A stretch of 37,577 nucleotides of DNA, taken from assembly GCA_003282105.1 (NCBI GenBank), contig QCAB01000008.1:1-37577 (forward strand), read 5' to 3'. Position 1 is the stretch's first letter. Each line of letters begins with the position of its first letter. The notes under the pieces were generated by a model. That model was given only the letters and a program-made list of their open reading frames with translations. It ran no database searches and was not told where the DNA came from. Positions 8,037-16,110 of this stretch are shown here, piece after piece. The position numbers and the translations under genes are program-made. Source of the stretch: SAR86 cluster bacterium AG-339-G14 (GTDB lineage Bacteria > Pseudomonadota > Gammaproteobacteria > Magnimaribacterales > AG-339-G14).

Positions 8037-8051
8037 ATTTCTTAGGATTTA

Positions 8052-8906
8052 TTATTTTTTTCCGTACTCTTTAATTTCTAAAATATCTTCGAACTCAGGT
8101 TCTCTTTTTTCAGCCCTAGACATCATTGCCTCGGCCATATCTTCTTGAGGAAGCATTGCTCCGCTCCAAAGTGCATTATATTCAAGACCATCTTGTATTG
8201 AATGATCACGTGAAAAGTTTAAAACAGCTTTGGTTCCATATACTGCTAAAGGACTTTTGGAAGCAATCTCAGCTGCCATTTCTTGAATCCCTTCCAACAT
8301 GGATTCATGAGACTCGAATACTTTATTAACTAAACCGCATTCTAAAGATTCTTCGGCATACATTCTTCTTCCAGTGTAGGCCAGCTCTCTGACTTTTCCT
8401 TCCGGAACAACTCTGGGTAAACGTTGGAGGGTACCAATATCAGCAGCCATCCCAATATTTACTTCTTGGATACAGAAAAATGCATCTTTGCTTGCAAATC
8501 TTATATCTGCTGCTGTTGCCATATCCAGCCCGCCTCCAATGCAGCCACCTTGGATGCCGCAGAGTACAGGAATTCTTAATTTCTCTAATTTTGTTAAATT
8601 TTCTTGAAGTTCCATGGCAACTCTAAACAAACCTTCGCCAATTCTTGCTTTGTCTGGTCTGTTATCTTTTTTTGCTTCTCCTGTTCCGAGTGTTCCAAAA
8701 TTGGCAAGATCCATTCCTGCACAAAAATGTTTTCCGGTAGATGAAAGAACTAAAACTCTTAAGGACGTATCTTTCCTTATCTCATCAAGTACTCTTGGCA
8801 GCTCATACCAAAAATTTAGAGTCATCTTATTGAATTCTTCACCTCTATTAAGTTTTAGGTGACCAATTCCATTTTCTTTTTTGAAATCAAAACTTTCGTA
8901 AGTCAT
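8052..8906 (-). CDS. Delta3,5-delta2,4-dienoyl-CoA isomerase (ECH1-like crotonase)
   Basis: A 284-aa crotonase-fold enzyme. The oxyanion-hole segments are HFCAGMDL and GGCIGGGLD. The three acidic residues that define mammalian ECH1 (Asp176, Glu196, Asp204) are matched here by Asp128 (GGLD), Glu148 (IQEV) and Asp156 (GMAAD) with identical spacing of 20 and 8. The stretch DIGTLQRLP and the C-terminal KSPLAVYGTK and SRDHSIQDGLEYN are also ECH1-like. The enzyme shifts double bonds during beta-oxidation of odd-position unsaturated fatty acids. A strong AGGAG lies 6 bases before the ATG. It follows the small orphan gene with a 9-bp gap. A generic enoyl-CoA hydratase label would miss this. Confidence 0.88.
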   Translation of the reverse strand: MTYESFDFKKENGIGHLKLNRGEEFNKMTLNFWYELPRVLDEIRKDTSLRVLVLSSTGKHFCAGMDLANFGTLGTGEAKKDNRPDKARIGEGLFRVAMELQENLTKLEKLRIPVLCGIQGGCIGGGLDMATAADIRFASKDAFFCIQEVNIGMAADIGTLQRLPRVVPEGKVRELAYTGRRMYAEESLECGLVNKVFESHESMLEGIQEMAAEIASKSPLAVYGTKAVLNFSRDHSIQDGLEYNALWSGAMLPQEDMAEAMMSRAEKREPEFEDILEIKEYGKK

Positions 8907-8915
8907 TTAATTCTC

Positions 8916-9089
8916 CTAGTCTTTTGTTTTTAAATCTTCGACTAAGCTGTCCGCTATGTCTTCTAATTCTTCTATTAAATCATAAGAACTATGATAAGGA
9001 AGGACAACTTTTCTACTTTTTTTACTGAGTCTTTTGAGACCTTTAGAAATTTCTTCAGCTTTTTTAACTAATTCTCTTTCGTTTTCCAT
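8916..9089 (-). CDS. Small charged protein of unknown function
   Basis: I do not recognise this protein. From the ATG at 9089 it has 57 residues, mostly Lys, Glu, Asp and Leu, with two likely amphipathic helices (ELVKKAEEISKGLKRL and YDLIEELEDIADSLVEDL) around a short VLPYHSS turn. The track begins at a TTG (9170) inside cysQ; the added N-terminal residues are Asn/Leu-rich and look like translated AT-rich spacer. An ATG at 9098 (MRT) is also possible, and an ATG at 9158 would overlap the cysQ start. It is 9 bp upstream of the isomerase gene in the same direction, so probably cotranscribed. Its regular charge pattern argues that it is real. Confidence 0.6.
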   Translation of the reverse strand: MENERELVKKAEEISKGLKRLSKKSRKVVLPYHSSYDLIEELEDIADSLVEDLKTKD

Positions 9090-9156
9090 AGTTCGCATAT
9101 AATTCAAGTTTAATTGTAAATTAATTAGATTATTTTTAAAGTTAGCATTTAATCCC

Positions 9157-9966
9157 ATGGAAATCTCCAAGTTAGACCAACCCGTATATAAAATTTTAAA
9201 AAAAGCATCGTCAATTGCTAAAAAATACTTTGAGAATTTTAAATCTCTTAACGTTCAAAACAAAAAAGATTTTTCTCCTGTTTCTGAAGCTGATTTAAAA
9301 ATAAATGATTTTCTAATCTCGAAAGTATCAAAACTAACTCCTGAAATTAAAATTTTGTCGGAGGAAAACGAATCCCAACCTATAAGCTTTCATGAAAAAT
9401 ATTTCTGGCTGATTGATCCTTTAGATGGCACGAAAGAATTCATAAAGGGGTCTAAGAACTTTTCGATTAACCTTGCCTTAGTTTTTGAAGAAAAACCTAT
9501 TTTTGGTGCAATTGCAAAGCCTTATGAAGAGGAAATTATTATAGGCTCTGTTTATAATTCTGCTAAGTTATTTAAAAACGATATTTCTTATAATTTGTAC
9601 CCTAGATCAATTAAGGAAAAATGCATCGTTAGTGCCAGCGCCAGTCATTCAAGTAAAGAAGAGGAAAAATTCTTTATTAAATTAAAAAAAAAGTTTAAGA
9701 AAGTAGATATTCTTAAAAAAGGAAGTTCTCTGAAATTTTGTGATTTAGGCAGCGGTATTAGTAATATTTACCCTAGGTTTGGACCTGTTTATCAATGGGA
9801 TTTGGCAGCAGGGCAAGCTATTCTTGAGTCTTTGGAAGGCTTAATAATTTTTAAAAATTCTGAAGAGAGTATTTATAAATTTGATCCTTCTAGAAAAATT
9901 AATGGATTCATTGCTGTTTCGTCTAAAGAAGACGAAGAAATTATAAAAAAATTGTCATTTTTCTAA
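9157..9966 (+). CDS. cysQ: 3'(2'),5'-bisphosphate nucleotidase CysQ
   Basis: A 269-aa member of the inositol monophosphatase superfamily. It has DFSPVSEAD near residue 40, the metal-binding DPLDGTKEF, and WDLAAGQAI near the C-terminus, in the order and spacing of CysQ. The enzyme removes the 3'-phosphate from PAP, a by-product of sulfate assimilation and of carrier-protein modification. The ATG overlaps, in the palindrome CATG, a possible ATG of the orphan gene on the other strand. There is no clear ribosome site. It is followed after 68 bp by rpoH and has its own upstream spacer. Confidence 0.92.
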   Translation: MEISKLDQPVYKILKKASSIAKKYFENFKSLNVQNKKDFSPVSEADLKINDFLISKVSKLTPEIKILSEENESQPISFHEKYFWLIDPLDGTKEFIKGSKNFSINLALVFEEKPIFGAIAKPYEEEIIIGSVYNSAKLFKNDISYNLYPRSIKEKCIVSASASHSSKEEEKFFIKLKKKFKKVDILKKGSSLKFCDLGSGISNIYPRFGPVYQWDLAAGQAILESLEGLIIFKNSEESIYKFDPSRKINGFIAVSSKEDEEIIKKLSFF

Positions 9967-10001
9967 AATTGTACCTTTTTTTTTCAACTTAAGACTTTGT
10001 A

Positions 10002-10007
10002 TATAAT
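10002..10007 (+). promoter_or_regulatory. Candidate -10 box for rpoH
   Basis: TATAAT lies 28 bp before the rpoH ATG, in the 68-bp spacer after cysQ, with TG just upstream (TGTATATAAT). No good -35 is visible at the right distance; only a T-run is there. The predicted RNA would have a leader of about 20 bases. This is by eye only. Confidence 0.4.
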
Positions 10008-10034
10008 TTAATTTTTATTATAGAATTCGAAATT

Positions 10035-10886
10035 ATGGGTAAAGAATTACAACCTATGGACGTTTCAGCCCCAGGCCAAAATCTGGAGGCTTATTTATCA
10101 TCTGTTCAAAACATTGCGATTTTGACTCCAGAAGAAGAAAAACGTCTTGCAGAAGATCTCTATTATAGAAATGATCTTGAAGCTGCGAGACAGCTGGTGA
10201 TGGCACATCTAAGATTTGTTGTTCACATTGCAAGAGGTTATTCAGGATATGGTCTTCCTCAAGCAGATCTTATCCAAGAGGGAAATGTTGGATTAATGAA
10301 AGCGGTCAGAAAATTTAACCCAGAAGTTGGAGTTAGATTGATTTCATTCGCAGTGCATTGGATAAAATCTGAAATGCATGAATACATCATTAAAAACTGG
10401 AAAATAGTTAAAGTCGCTACAACAAAAGCACAAAGAAAGTTATTTTTTAATTTAAGAAGTCAAAAGAAAGAACTAAATTGGCTTACCGATGAAGAAATTA
10501 AGACGATATCTAACGAATTAGGAGTGGATGAAAAATCTGTCAAAGAAATGGAATCAAGACTGACTTCATCAGACATGTCTTTTGATCCGCCTACTGAAGC
10601 AAGTGATGATGAAGCTTCTTTTACACCTTCGGGTTTCTTAGCTGACGAAACTTCAGACCCCGCTGATCTTATTGAAAAAGAAAATTCTGAGGAACACAGC
10701 CATGAACTACTCCACAAGGCTCTTTCTGCTTTAGATCCTAGAAGCAAAGAAATACTCATCGATAGATGGTTGCAAGATCAAAAACTAACGCTCCATGAAT
10801 TGGCCGATAAGTATGGAGTTAGCGCAGAAAGAATTAGGCAGATTGAAAAAGCTGCCATGGAAAAAGTAAAAAGTTACGTTTCTTAA
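10035..10886 (+). CDS. rpoH: RNA polymerase sigma factor RpoH (sigma-32)
   Basis: A 283-aa heat-shock sigma factor, the usual length. Region 1.2/2 is seen in LEAYLSSVQN, RQLVMAHLRFVVHIARGY and DLIQEGNVGLMKAVRKF. The RpoH box QRKLFFNLRSQKK, which separates RpoH from other sigma-70 proteins, follows near residue 138. Region 4 ends the protein with TLHELADKYGVSAERIRQIEKAA, the helix-turn-helix for the -35 element. RpoH directs transcription of chaperones and proteases; hspQ, a typical target, is in this window. It probably heads the rpoH-thiS-thiG-trmB run, with a 12-bp gap to thiS. Confidence 0.97.
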   Translation: MGKELQPMDVSAPGQNLEAYLSSVQNIAILTPEEEKRLAEDLYYRNDLEAARQLVMAHLRFVVHIARGYSGYGLPQADLIQEGNVGLMKAVRKFNPEVGVRLISFAVHWIKSEMHEYIIKNWKIVKVATTKAQRKLFFNLRSQKKELNWLTDEEIKTISNELGVDEKSVKEMESRLTSSDMSFDPPTEASDDEASFTPSGFLADETSDPADLIEKENSEEHSHELLHKALSALDPRSKEILIDRWLQDQKLTLHELADKYGVSAERIRQIEKAAMEKVKSYVS

Positions 10887-10898
10887 ACTTTATTTTAA

Positions 10899-11108
10899 AT
10901 GCATGAATTAAGCATAGTCTTGAATGGCGAGTCTTTTAAATTAAACAAGCAAGTTTCTATAAGTGAATTATTTAAAGTTTTAGATCTTTCAAGTAAATTT
11001 ATGGCAGTCGAAATAAATGGCGAAATAATCTTCAGAAGTTCATGGGATTCTCATCTCATCAATGAAAACGACAAAGTTGAACTGGTCAGAGCTATTGGGG
11101 GAGGGTAA
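10899..11108 (+). CDS. thiS: Sulfur carrier protein ThiS
   Basis: A 69-aa ubiquitin-like protein ending in Gly-Gly-Gly, whose C-terminal glycine is thiocarboxylated to carry sulfur to the thiazole of thiamine. Family features are ISELFKVLDL, MAVEINGEII and the final VELVRAIGGG. It lies directly before thiG, its reaction partner, with no gap. The codons for the glycine tail (GGGGGAGGG) sit right before the thiG start and look like its ribosome site. No thiF, thiH or thiO is in the window. Confidence 0.93.
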   Translation: MHELSIVLNGESFKLNKQVSISELFKVLDLSSKFMAVEINGEIIFRSSWDSHLINENDKVELVRAIGGG

Positions 11109-11894
11109 TTGTCTAAACAATCTTTTAAAATTGCAGGAAAAGATTATTCGTCAAGACTTTTAGTCGGCACAGGGAAATATGAAGACGAAGAAATTGCAGT
11201 TGAAGCTATTCAAGCTTCTGGTGCTGAAATTGTAACGGTCGCAGTCAGAAGAATTGAATTAGATTCAAAAAAAAGAGCTGATTGCATCTTAAATTATATT
11301 TCCCCAAAAAAATTTACAATTCTTCCAAACACAGCTGGATGTTTTAATGCAAAAGATGCTATCAGGGTTGCCAAATTAGGTAGAGAAATCTTATCAGATT
11401 CAAATTTAGTTAAATTAGAAGTTCTATCAGATCCTAAATCATTATTGCCAGTAATGGATGAAACGTTAGTAGCCGCTAAAGAATTGGTAAAAGACGGATT
11501 CGAGGTAATGGTTTATTGTACTGATAATCTAGATTACGCCATGAAGTTAGAAGATCTTGGATGTGTAGCGGTTATGCCCTTAGCAGCCCCTATTGGCTCA
11601 GGTTTAGGTATAGTTAATCCAAATGCAATTTCACAAATAGTCAAAAAACTTTCGTGTCCGGTCCTAGTGGACGCTGGAATTGGTACTGCTTCTGAGGTTT
11701 CTCAGGCGATGGAACTTGGTTGTGATGGAGTGCTATTAAATACTGCAATTGCAAGAGCAAAAAATCCTGTACTAATGGCTGAAGCCATGAAAGATGCTGC
11801 AATTTCAGGAAGGAAAGCTTTTCTTGCTGGAAGGATTCCTAAAATAGATAAAGGTTCTCCAAGTTCGCCAACTGAGGGTAGAATAAATTCTTGA
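11109..11894 (+). CDS. thiG: Thiazole synthase ThiG
   Basis: A 261-aa TIM-barrel enzyme that joins deoxyxylulose phosphate, ThiS thiocarboxylate and dehydroglycine into the thiamine thiazole phosphate. The Schiff-base lysine is in NLVKLEVLSD, and the phosphate-binding loops are in PIGSGLGI and DAGIGTASE, followed by GVLLNTAIARAKNPVLMA. The start is a TTG immediately after the thiS stop, supported by the strong GGAGGG 3 bases upstream; the N-terminal residues fit the family. The stop overlaps the trmB start (TTGA). Confidence 0.95.
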   Translation: MSKQSFKIAGKDYSSRLLVGTGKYEDEEIAVEAIQASGAEIVTVAVRRIELDSKKRADCILNYISPKKFTILPNTAGCFNAKDAIRVAKLGREILSDSNLVKLEVLSDPKSLLPVMDETLVAAKELVKDGFEVMVYCTDNLDYAMKLEDLGCVAVMPLAAPIGSGLGIVNPNAISQIVKKLSCPVLVDAGIGTASEVSQAMELGCDGVLLNTAIARAKNPVLMAEAMKDAAISGRKAFLAGRIPKIDKGSPSSPTEGRINS

Positions 11895-12532
11895 AAAATA
11901 GTGTAAGAAGCTTTGTTAGACCTAGGACAAGATTATCTAAAGCTAAAAAAAAACTAATTTCTCATGCATCATCTCAAAAATTTTGTTTGTCAGAAAACTT
12001 TGAAAATTTCAAACAACATTCGCCTTATAAAAAAAATATTTTAGAAATAGGTTTTGGAGATGGAGAAAATCTTATTTCTAATGCCTTAAACGGCTTAGAT
12101 TCATTTCATGTTGGCATAGAAGTCTATGAAGCAGGCGTTGCTAAAGTACTAGAACTTACAAAAAAAAATAATTTAGAAAACATTTTTATAATTCAAGGAG
12201 ACGCGAAAGCGATTCTAGAAAAAAACACTACCACTAAATTTTTCGATGAGGTTATAATTTTTTTTCCAGACCCTTGGCCTAAAAGAAGACATAAAAAGAG
12301 AAGACTCTTATCTAACAATTTTCTAAATTCTCTTAAGATGGTATTAAAAGACAAAAGTATCTTAAGAATAAAAACCGATTGGGACGATTATGCTCAAGAG
12401 ATAGAAAATGACTTAAATCAAATTTTTTCGAACATTAAAAAGCATATCAACAAAAAAACAGATCTTTTTACAAAATACGAAATATCGGCGATTGAAGAAA
12501 AAAGGAATATTATTTATTTTGAAGCTTACTGA
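11891..12532 (+). CDS. trmB: tRNA (guanine-N7-)-methyltransferase TrmB
   Basis: A 213-aa SAM-dependent enzyme that makes m7G46 in tRNA. The SAM-binding loop is ILEIGFGDGENL, the family signature is FFPDPWPKRRHKKRRL, and TDWDDYAQEI and a C-terminal TKYE segment complete the active site. The N-terminus RSFVRPRTR also fits. The gene starts with TTG, overlapping the thiG stop by 4 bases. Its 3' end overlaps rdgB on the other strand by 23 bases. The chain thiS-thiG-trmB followed by convergent rdgB is a common gammaproteobacterial order. Confidence 0.95.
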   Translation: MKNSVRSFVRPRTRLSKAKKKLISHASSQKFCLSENFENFKQHSPYKKNILEIGFGDGENLISNALNGLDSFHVGIEVYEAGVAKVLELTKKNNLENIFIIQGDAKAILEKNTTTKFFDEVIIFFPDPWPKRRHKKRRLLSNNFLNSLKMVLKDKSILRIKTDWDDYAQEIENDLNQIFSNIKKHINKKTDLFTKYEISAIEEKRNIIYFEAY

Positions 12533-13100
12533 GCTCGTTCAACATTTTTTGAACTGATAACGATCTGTGGCTTAACTCCATTCTTTTTTTAAAACTAATT
12601 TGACCCATCGTTTGATTACTATTTTTTATTTTAAACAATGGATCGTAACCAAAGCCTTTATCTCCAATTTCACTTTTACCAATCGTTCCATTTAACTCTC
12701 CATAGGTATAAAGCTCGATATCATTGTTTGGATCATAAAAAAATAGAACGGATATGTATTTCGCTTCCCTTTTTGTCGTGTTGATCATTTTTTTTAAAAG
12801 TTTTTTATTATTTCTCTCGTCGCTTGCGTTTTTACCGGAATAACGAGCCGAATATATTCCCGGCTCGTTCTTTAAAAATTTTACTTCCAATCCTGAATCG
12901 TCTGCTAAAGCTGGAAGCCCAGAGATTTCATTAGCTCTTTTAGCTTTTAAAAATGCGTTTTCTTCATAACTTGTTCCAGTTTCTGGAATATCTATTTTTG
13001 AGAATTCCTTTAATGGAATAATTTTAAATTTAGTCTCTTTAAATAAAAAATTAAACTCTTTAATTTTTCCATGATTGTTTGATGATAGAACTATTTTCAA
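12510..13100 (-). CDS. rdgB: XTP/dITP diphosphatase RdgB
   Basis: A 196-aa house-cleaning pyrophosphatase that hydrolyses dITP and XTP so they do not enter DNA. It shows SSNNHGKIKEF at the N-terminus, ADDSGLEV with the catalytic Asp, GIYSARYSG, GFGYDPLF and ELSHRSLS, all canonical. It is the last gene of the efp operon and overlaps the metW stop by 4 bases (ATGA). The 3' end overlaps trmB tail to tail, so transcripts from both operons are antisense to each other there. Confidence 0.96.
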   Translation of the reverse strand: MKIVLSSNNHGKIKEFNFLFKETKFKIIPLKEFSKIDIPETGTSYEENAFLKAKRANEISGLPALADDSGLEVKFLKNEPGIYSARYSGKNASDERNNKKLLKKMINTTKREAKYISVLFFYDPNNDIELYTYGELNGTIGKSEIGDKGFGYDPLFKIKNSNQTMGQISFKKRMELSHRSLSVQKMLNELSKLQNK

Positions 13101-13684
13101 ATTTTTTGTTTTAACTTATACAAAGCAATTTCGGTAAATAAGTTTGGGGCTAGATTCATTAACATTGTCGATTTCCCAAAACTGTTTGTTAATTTCCTTT
13201 CAATAATTTCAACGTCTAACTTTTGACAAAGATTTTCAAAATCCTTCAACGAACAAAGATGAAGATTAGGAGTTGCATACCATTCATGAGGCAAAGCGCT
13301 AGAAACTGGCATCTTCCCTGTAAGTGCTAGTTGCATTCTGCAACGCAAGTTAGCGAAGTTCGGAATACTTACAACACATTCCTTCCCAATTCTTACAATT
13401 TCTTTCAAAGCATTTTCAGGTTTTTTCAAGGCTTGAATTGATTGGCTCATTATCACTACATCAAAAGAATCATCTGCAAAATTTCTTAAGCCTTTATCAA
13501 TGTCTTGCTCAATGACATTTAGTCCTTTGCTTAAAGATAGCTCAATATTTTTTTCTGAGATATCTATTCCGTAACCTGATACGTTTAGGGTCTCTTTCAG
13601 ACTTGCCAATAGAGTTCCATTACCACAGCCCAAATCTAAGACTTCAGCATTTTTTTGGATCCACGAATTTAAAATACTATTCAT
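13097..13684 (-). CDS. metW: Methionine biosynthesis protein MetW
   Basis: A 195-aa methyltransferase-fold protein with EVLDLGCGNGTLL at the SAM site and the MetW stretches GYGIDISE, VIMSQSIQALKKPE and SIPNFANLRCR. In Pseudomonas-type bacteria MetW works with the neighbouring MetX acyltransferase in methionine synthesis, and it is encoded next to it here with an 8-base overlap. The track start at 13795 lies far inside metX; I moved it to the ATG at 13684 (MNSILNSWIQ), which gives the standard family length and removes an N-terminus unlike any MetW. Confidence 0.94.
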   Translation of the reverse strand: MNSILNSWIQKNAEVLDLGCGNGTLLASLKETLNVSGYGIDISEKNIELSLSKGLNVIEQDIDKGLRNFADDSFDVVIMSQSIQALKKPENALKEIVRIGKECVVSIPNFANLRCRMQLALTGKMPVSSALPHEWYATPNLHLCSLKDFENLCQKLDVEIIERKLTNSFGKSTMLMNLAPNLFTEIALYKLKQKI

Positions 13685-14777
13685 TTTCAAGGAAAGTTTG
13701 GATACTTTTAACATATCTTTCATCAGGAAACAGAAAGCCGTCATGCCCTTGAGAACTTTTAATTTCTGCATAACTAACTGACTTTTTTGAAGCAATTAGT
13801 GCATTAACAATTTCCTTTGATCTTTCAGGAGCAAATCTCCAATCAGAAGAAAATGACAAGACTAAAAAATCTGAATTTGTTTTTTCTAAAGTTTTATTTA
13901 AGTCGTTTCCAAAATCTCTAGATGGATCAAAATAATCTAATGCTTTCGTCATCAATAAGTAGGTGTGCGCGTTAAATTTCTCTGAAAATGTATCGGCTTG
14001 ATATCTCAAATAGCTTTCAACTTCAAACTCTACGTCAAACCCGTAATCATACTTTTCCTTTTTTAAATCTCTTCCAAATTTTTCTTTCATCATTTCCTCA
14101 GAGAGATAGGTTATGTGACCAAGCATTCTAGCTAGTCCCAATCCTCTTTTCGGATGGAAATTACCTTTGTCAAAATTTGGGTCGGTAACTATGGCTTGCC
14201 TCGCCACTTCATTGAAAGCAATATTTTGAGCACTTAATTTGGGCGCAGCAGCTATTACGACACTTTTCTTTATGTGCTCGTCATAATCAATGGTCCACTG
14301 CAGAGCTTGCATTCCTCCTAAACTTCCTCCGGCAACCGCATACCAAAAATCTAATCCGAGATATTCACGGAGTAAGTTTTGACTTTTAACCCAGTCTTTT
14401 ACGGTTATCAACGGAAAGTCTTTTCCGTAAGTTTCTCCAGTCTCTGGATTGATAAATCCAGGGCCGGATGAGCCATGACATCCACCAAGGTTATTGAGAG
14501 ACACAACAAAATACTTATTAGTATCGAAGGCCTTGTCAGGACCGATTAACTCATTCCACCAACCGGCTTTATCTTGATCCTCCTTGGAATATCCAGCAGC
14601 GTGGTGATTTCCACTCAGAGCGTGGCAGATAAGAATTGCATTAGATTTATTTTCATTTAAAGATCCATAGGTTTCATAAATAATCTTAAACCCTTTCAAA
14701 AGCTTTCCAGATTCAAGATGAAAGTCTTCTTTGTAATGAAAGAAGTTTGGTTCAATAATTCCTAAGCTTTCTGACAT
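13677..14777 (-). CDS. metX: Homoserine O-acyltransferase MetX (acetyl or succinyl)
   Basis: A 366-aa alpha/beta hydrolase that activates homoserine in methionine synthesis. The nucleophile elbow GGSLGGMQ places the catalytic Ser near residue 152; the Asp (SSDWRF) and His (SQGHDGF) follow near the C-terminus. HALSGNHH and NNLGGCHGSSGP are typical. Many gammaproteobacterial MetX proteins paired with MetW use succinyl-CoA although they are named acetyltransferases, so the donor is left open. The ATG at 14777 is 2 bases after the yggT stop. Confidence 0.95.
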   Translation of the reverse strand: MSESLGIIEPNFFHYKEDFHLESGKLLKGFKIIYETYGSLNENKSNAILICHALSGNHHAAGYSKEDQDKAGWWNELIGPDKAFDTNKYFVVSLNNLGGCHGSSGPGFINPETGETYGKDFPLITVKDWVKSQNLLREYLGLDFWYAVAGGSLGGMQALQWTIDYDEHIKKSVVIAAAPKLSAQNIAFNEVARQAIVTDPNFDKGNFHPKRGLGLARMLGHITYLSEEMMKEKFGRDLKKEKYDYGFDVEFEVESYLRYQADTFSEKFNAHTYLLMTKALDYFDPSRDFGNDLNKTLEKTNSDFLVLSFSSDWRFAPERSKEIVNALIASKKSVSYAEIKSSQGHDGFLFPDERYVKSIQTFLENE

Positions 14778-14779
14778 CT

Positions 14780-15334
14780 TTAAAATAAACCAGGTAGTTC
14801 TAGGTAAAATCTTAAGTTATGAATCATTCTGTCAATTTGAATTAAAATGAAAAAGACTATTATTGGAGAAAAATCAATTCCTCCAAAGGCTGTTAATCTT
14901 TGAAATGGTCTCAATAGAGGCTGAGTAATTCCATGGCATATAATTAGCAGGGCATTGTTACTTGTTGGCGCTACCCAGCTTCCAATTATAGAGATGAACA
15001 AGGAGTATCTTAGTATTAGAGATATCGTAAGAAGAACGCTTAGACAAGCCCAAGTTATCGACTCAATTGAATCTGTCGATAAAGATTGACTCTCAACATA
15101 AAGATAAAAAGATAGACCTTTAAAAAAAATAGACAACACAAGACTGGAAAAATCTATATTAAAAACAACTGGCAATATTAGTCTCAAGGGTCTAGATATC
15201 GGCTCTAAAATTGAAAACGAGTACTTAACAATTGGGTTTAAAAAACTCAATTCGAAAAATCTAAAAAGTAAATATATTAAAAATAAAATTGATAATAAAT
15301 TTGATACAACCGAAGAAACAAATAATGGATCCAT
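14780..15334 (-). CDS. YggT family integral membrane protein
   Basis: A 184-aa inner-membrane protein with two YggT repeats. Each repeat has a pair of hydrophobic helices around a PxSRPLRLILP or QPLLRPFQRL motif (ILEPISRPLRLILP in the first, GITQPLLRPFQRL in the second). YggT proteins have been linked to osmotic and potassium stress, but their function is unsettled. The start ATG overlaps the proC stop by one base and follows a clear AGGAG. The position between proC and metX matches the pseudomonad yggS-proC-yggT-metX-metW order. Confidence 0.92.
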   Translation of the reverse strand: MDPLFVSSVVSNLLSILFLIYLLFRFFELSFLNPIVKYSFSILEPISRPLRLILPVVFNIDFSSLVLSIFFKGLSFYLYVESQSLSTDSIESITWACLSVLLTISLILRYSLFISIIGSWVAPTSNNALLIICHGITQPLLRPFQRLTAFGGIDFSPIIVFFILIQIDRMIHNLRFYLELPGLF

Positions 15335-16110
15335 TAGCTTTCTCCTAGTTTTTTAGATTTATTTATAGCTTCTTCAATCGCAAATTTTAAAATATCTTCG
15401 ATTCCAGACGATTCTATTTTATTTAAAGCAGCTTCAGTTACTCCTCCTTTTGAAGCAACCATAGATTTAATATCATTGAATGATGGACTTTCATCTGATT
15501 TGTGCATTTCAAAAGTCCCTCCTAAAAGATCTCCTATCCACGGTTCAGGATTATCAAATCCATTAGATTTGGCTATTTCGGAAAGTAGGTTTGCCAAGTA
15601 ACTTATGTAGGCTGGACCAGCTCCAAAAATTGAAGTGAATGCATCAAATTTTGATTCTTCAATCTCAAGGCACCTACCTAATTTATTAAGAATGCCTAAA
15701 CCTTCATTTTTATCAATTTCACAATTAGAACAAATTGCAATTGGGCTAATTCCTTTACTTACCCCCAGAGTAGGCATGGCTCTAATAATATTATTTGAAC
15801 TCTTTAGTTGAGAATTTAGTTTTTCAAGAGATATTCCAGCAATGAATGAGATGATCAATTTTGTCCCGATTAAGTTTTTAATTTTAGATAAAATTTCTTC
15901 TGTCTTATTCGGCTTAATTGTAAGGAAAATAACATCTGAAATCTCACACAATTCATCTAAAGGGACATAGGTGACTCCTAATTTAACGATTTCTTTGGCT
16001 TCTATCGGGTCAAAAGCATAAATTTTATAGGAATCTTTTAAACCTTGAATGGTGTGACGAGCTAAGTTTCCCGCCCCAATAAATCCTATATTTTTATTAT
16101 TCTCTTTCAC
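15334..16110 (-). CDS. proC: Pyrroline-5-carboxylate reductase ProC
   Basis: A 258-aa enzyme for the last step of proline synthesis. The Rossmann motif GFIGAGNLA starts at about residue 8 and the C-terminal domain has FGAGPAYISYL and SKGGVTEAAL, the P5CR signature region (family: PGGTT in the same place). The track begins at a TTG (16128) inside yggS. A GTG at 16110 or the adjoining TTG at 16113 puts the Rossmann fold at the normal distance from the N-terminus; no in-frame ATG exists there. It overlaps yggS by about 14 bases and yggT by 1. Confidence 0.93.
   Translation of the reverse strand: MKENNKNIGFIGAGNLARHTIQGLKDSYKIYAFDPIEAKEIVKLGVTYVPLDELCEISDVIFLTIKPNKTEEILSKIKNLIGTKLIISFIAGISLEKLNSQLKSSNNIIRAMPTLGVSKGISPIAICSNCEIDKNEGLGILNKLGRCLEIEESKFDAFTSIFGAGPAYISYLANLLSEIAKSNGFDNPEPWIGDLLGGTFEMHKSDESPSFNDIKSMVASKGGVTEAALNKIESSGIEDILKFAIEEAINKSKKLGES

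Noticed and set aside
9971-9990. T-run after cysQ as an intrinsic terminator
   Set aside because: No GC stem precedes it; it more likely belongs to the rpoH promoter region.
10460-10759. 99-aa ORF antisense to rpoH
   Set aside because: Ser-rich translation of the complementary strand of a conserved gene; no ribosome site or family.
15344-15350. AGGAG before yggT as a terminator or repeat element
   Set aside because: It is a plain ribosome site for yggT on -, within the end of proC.
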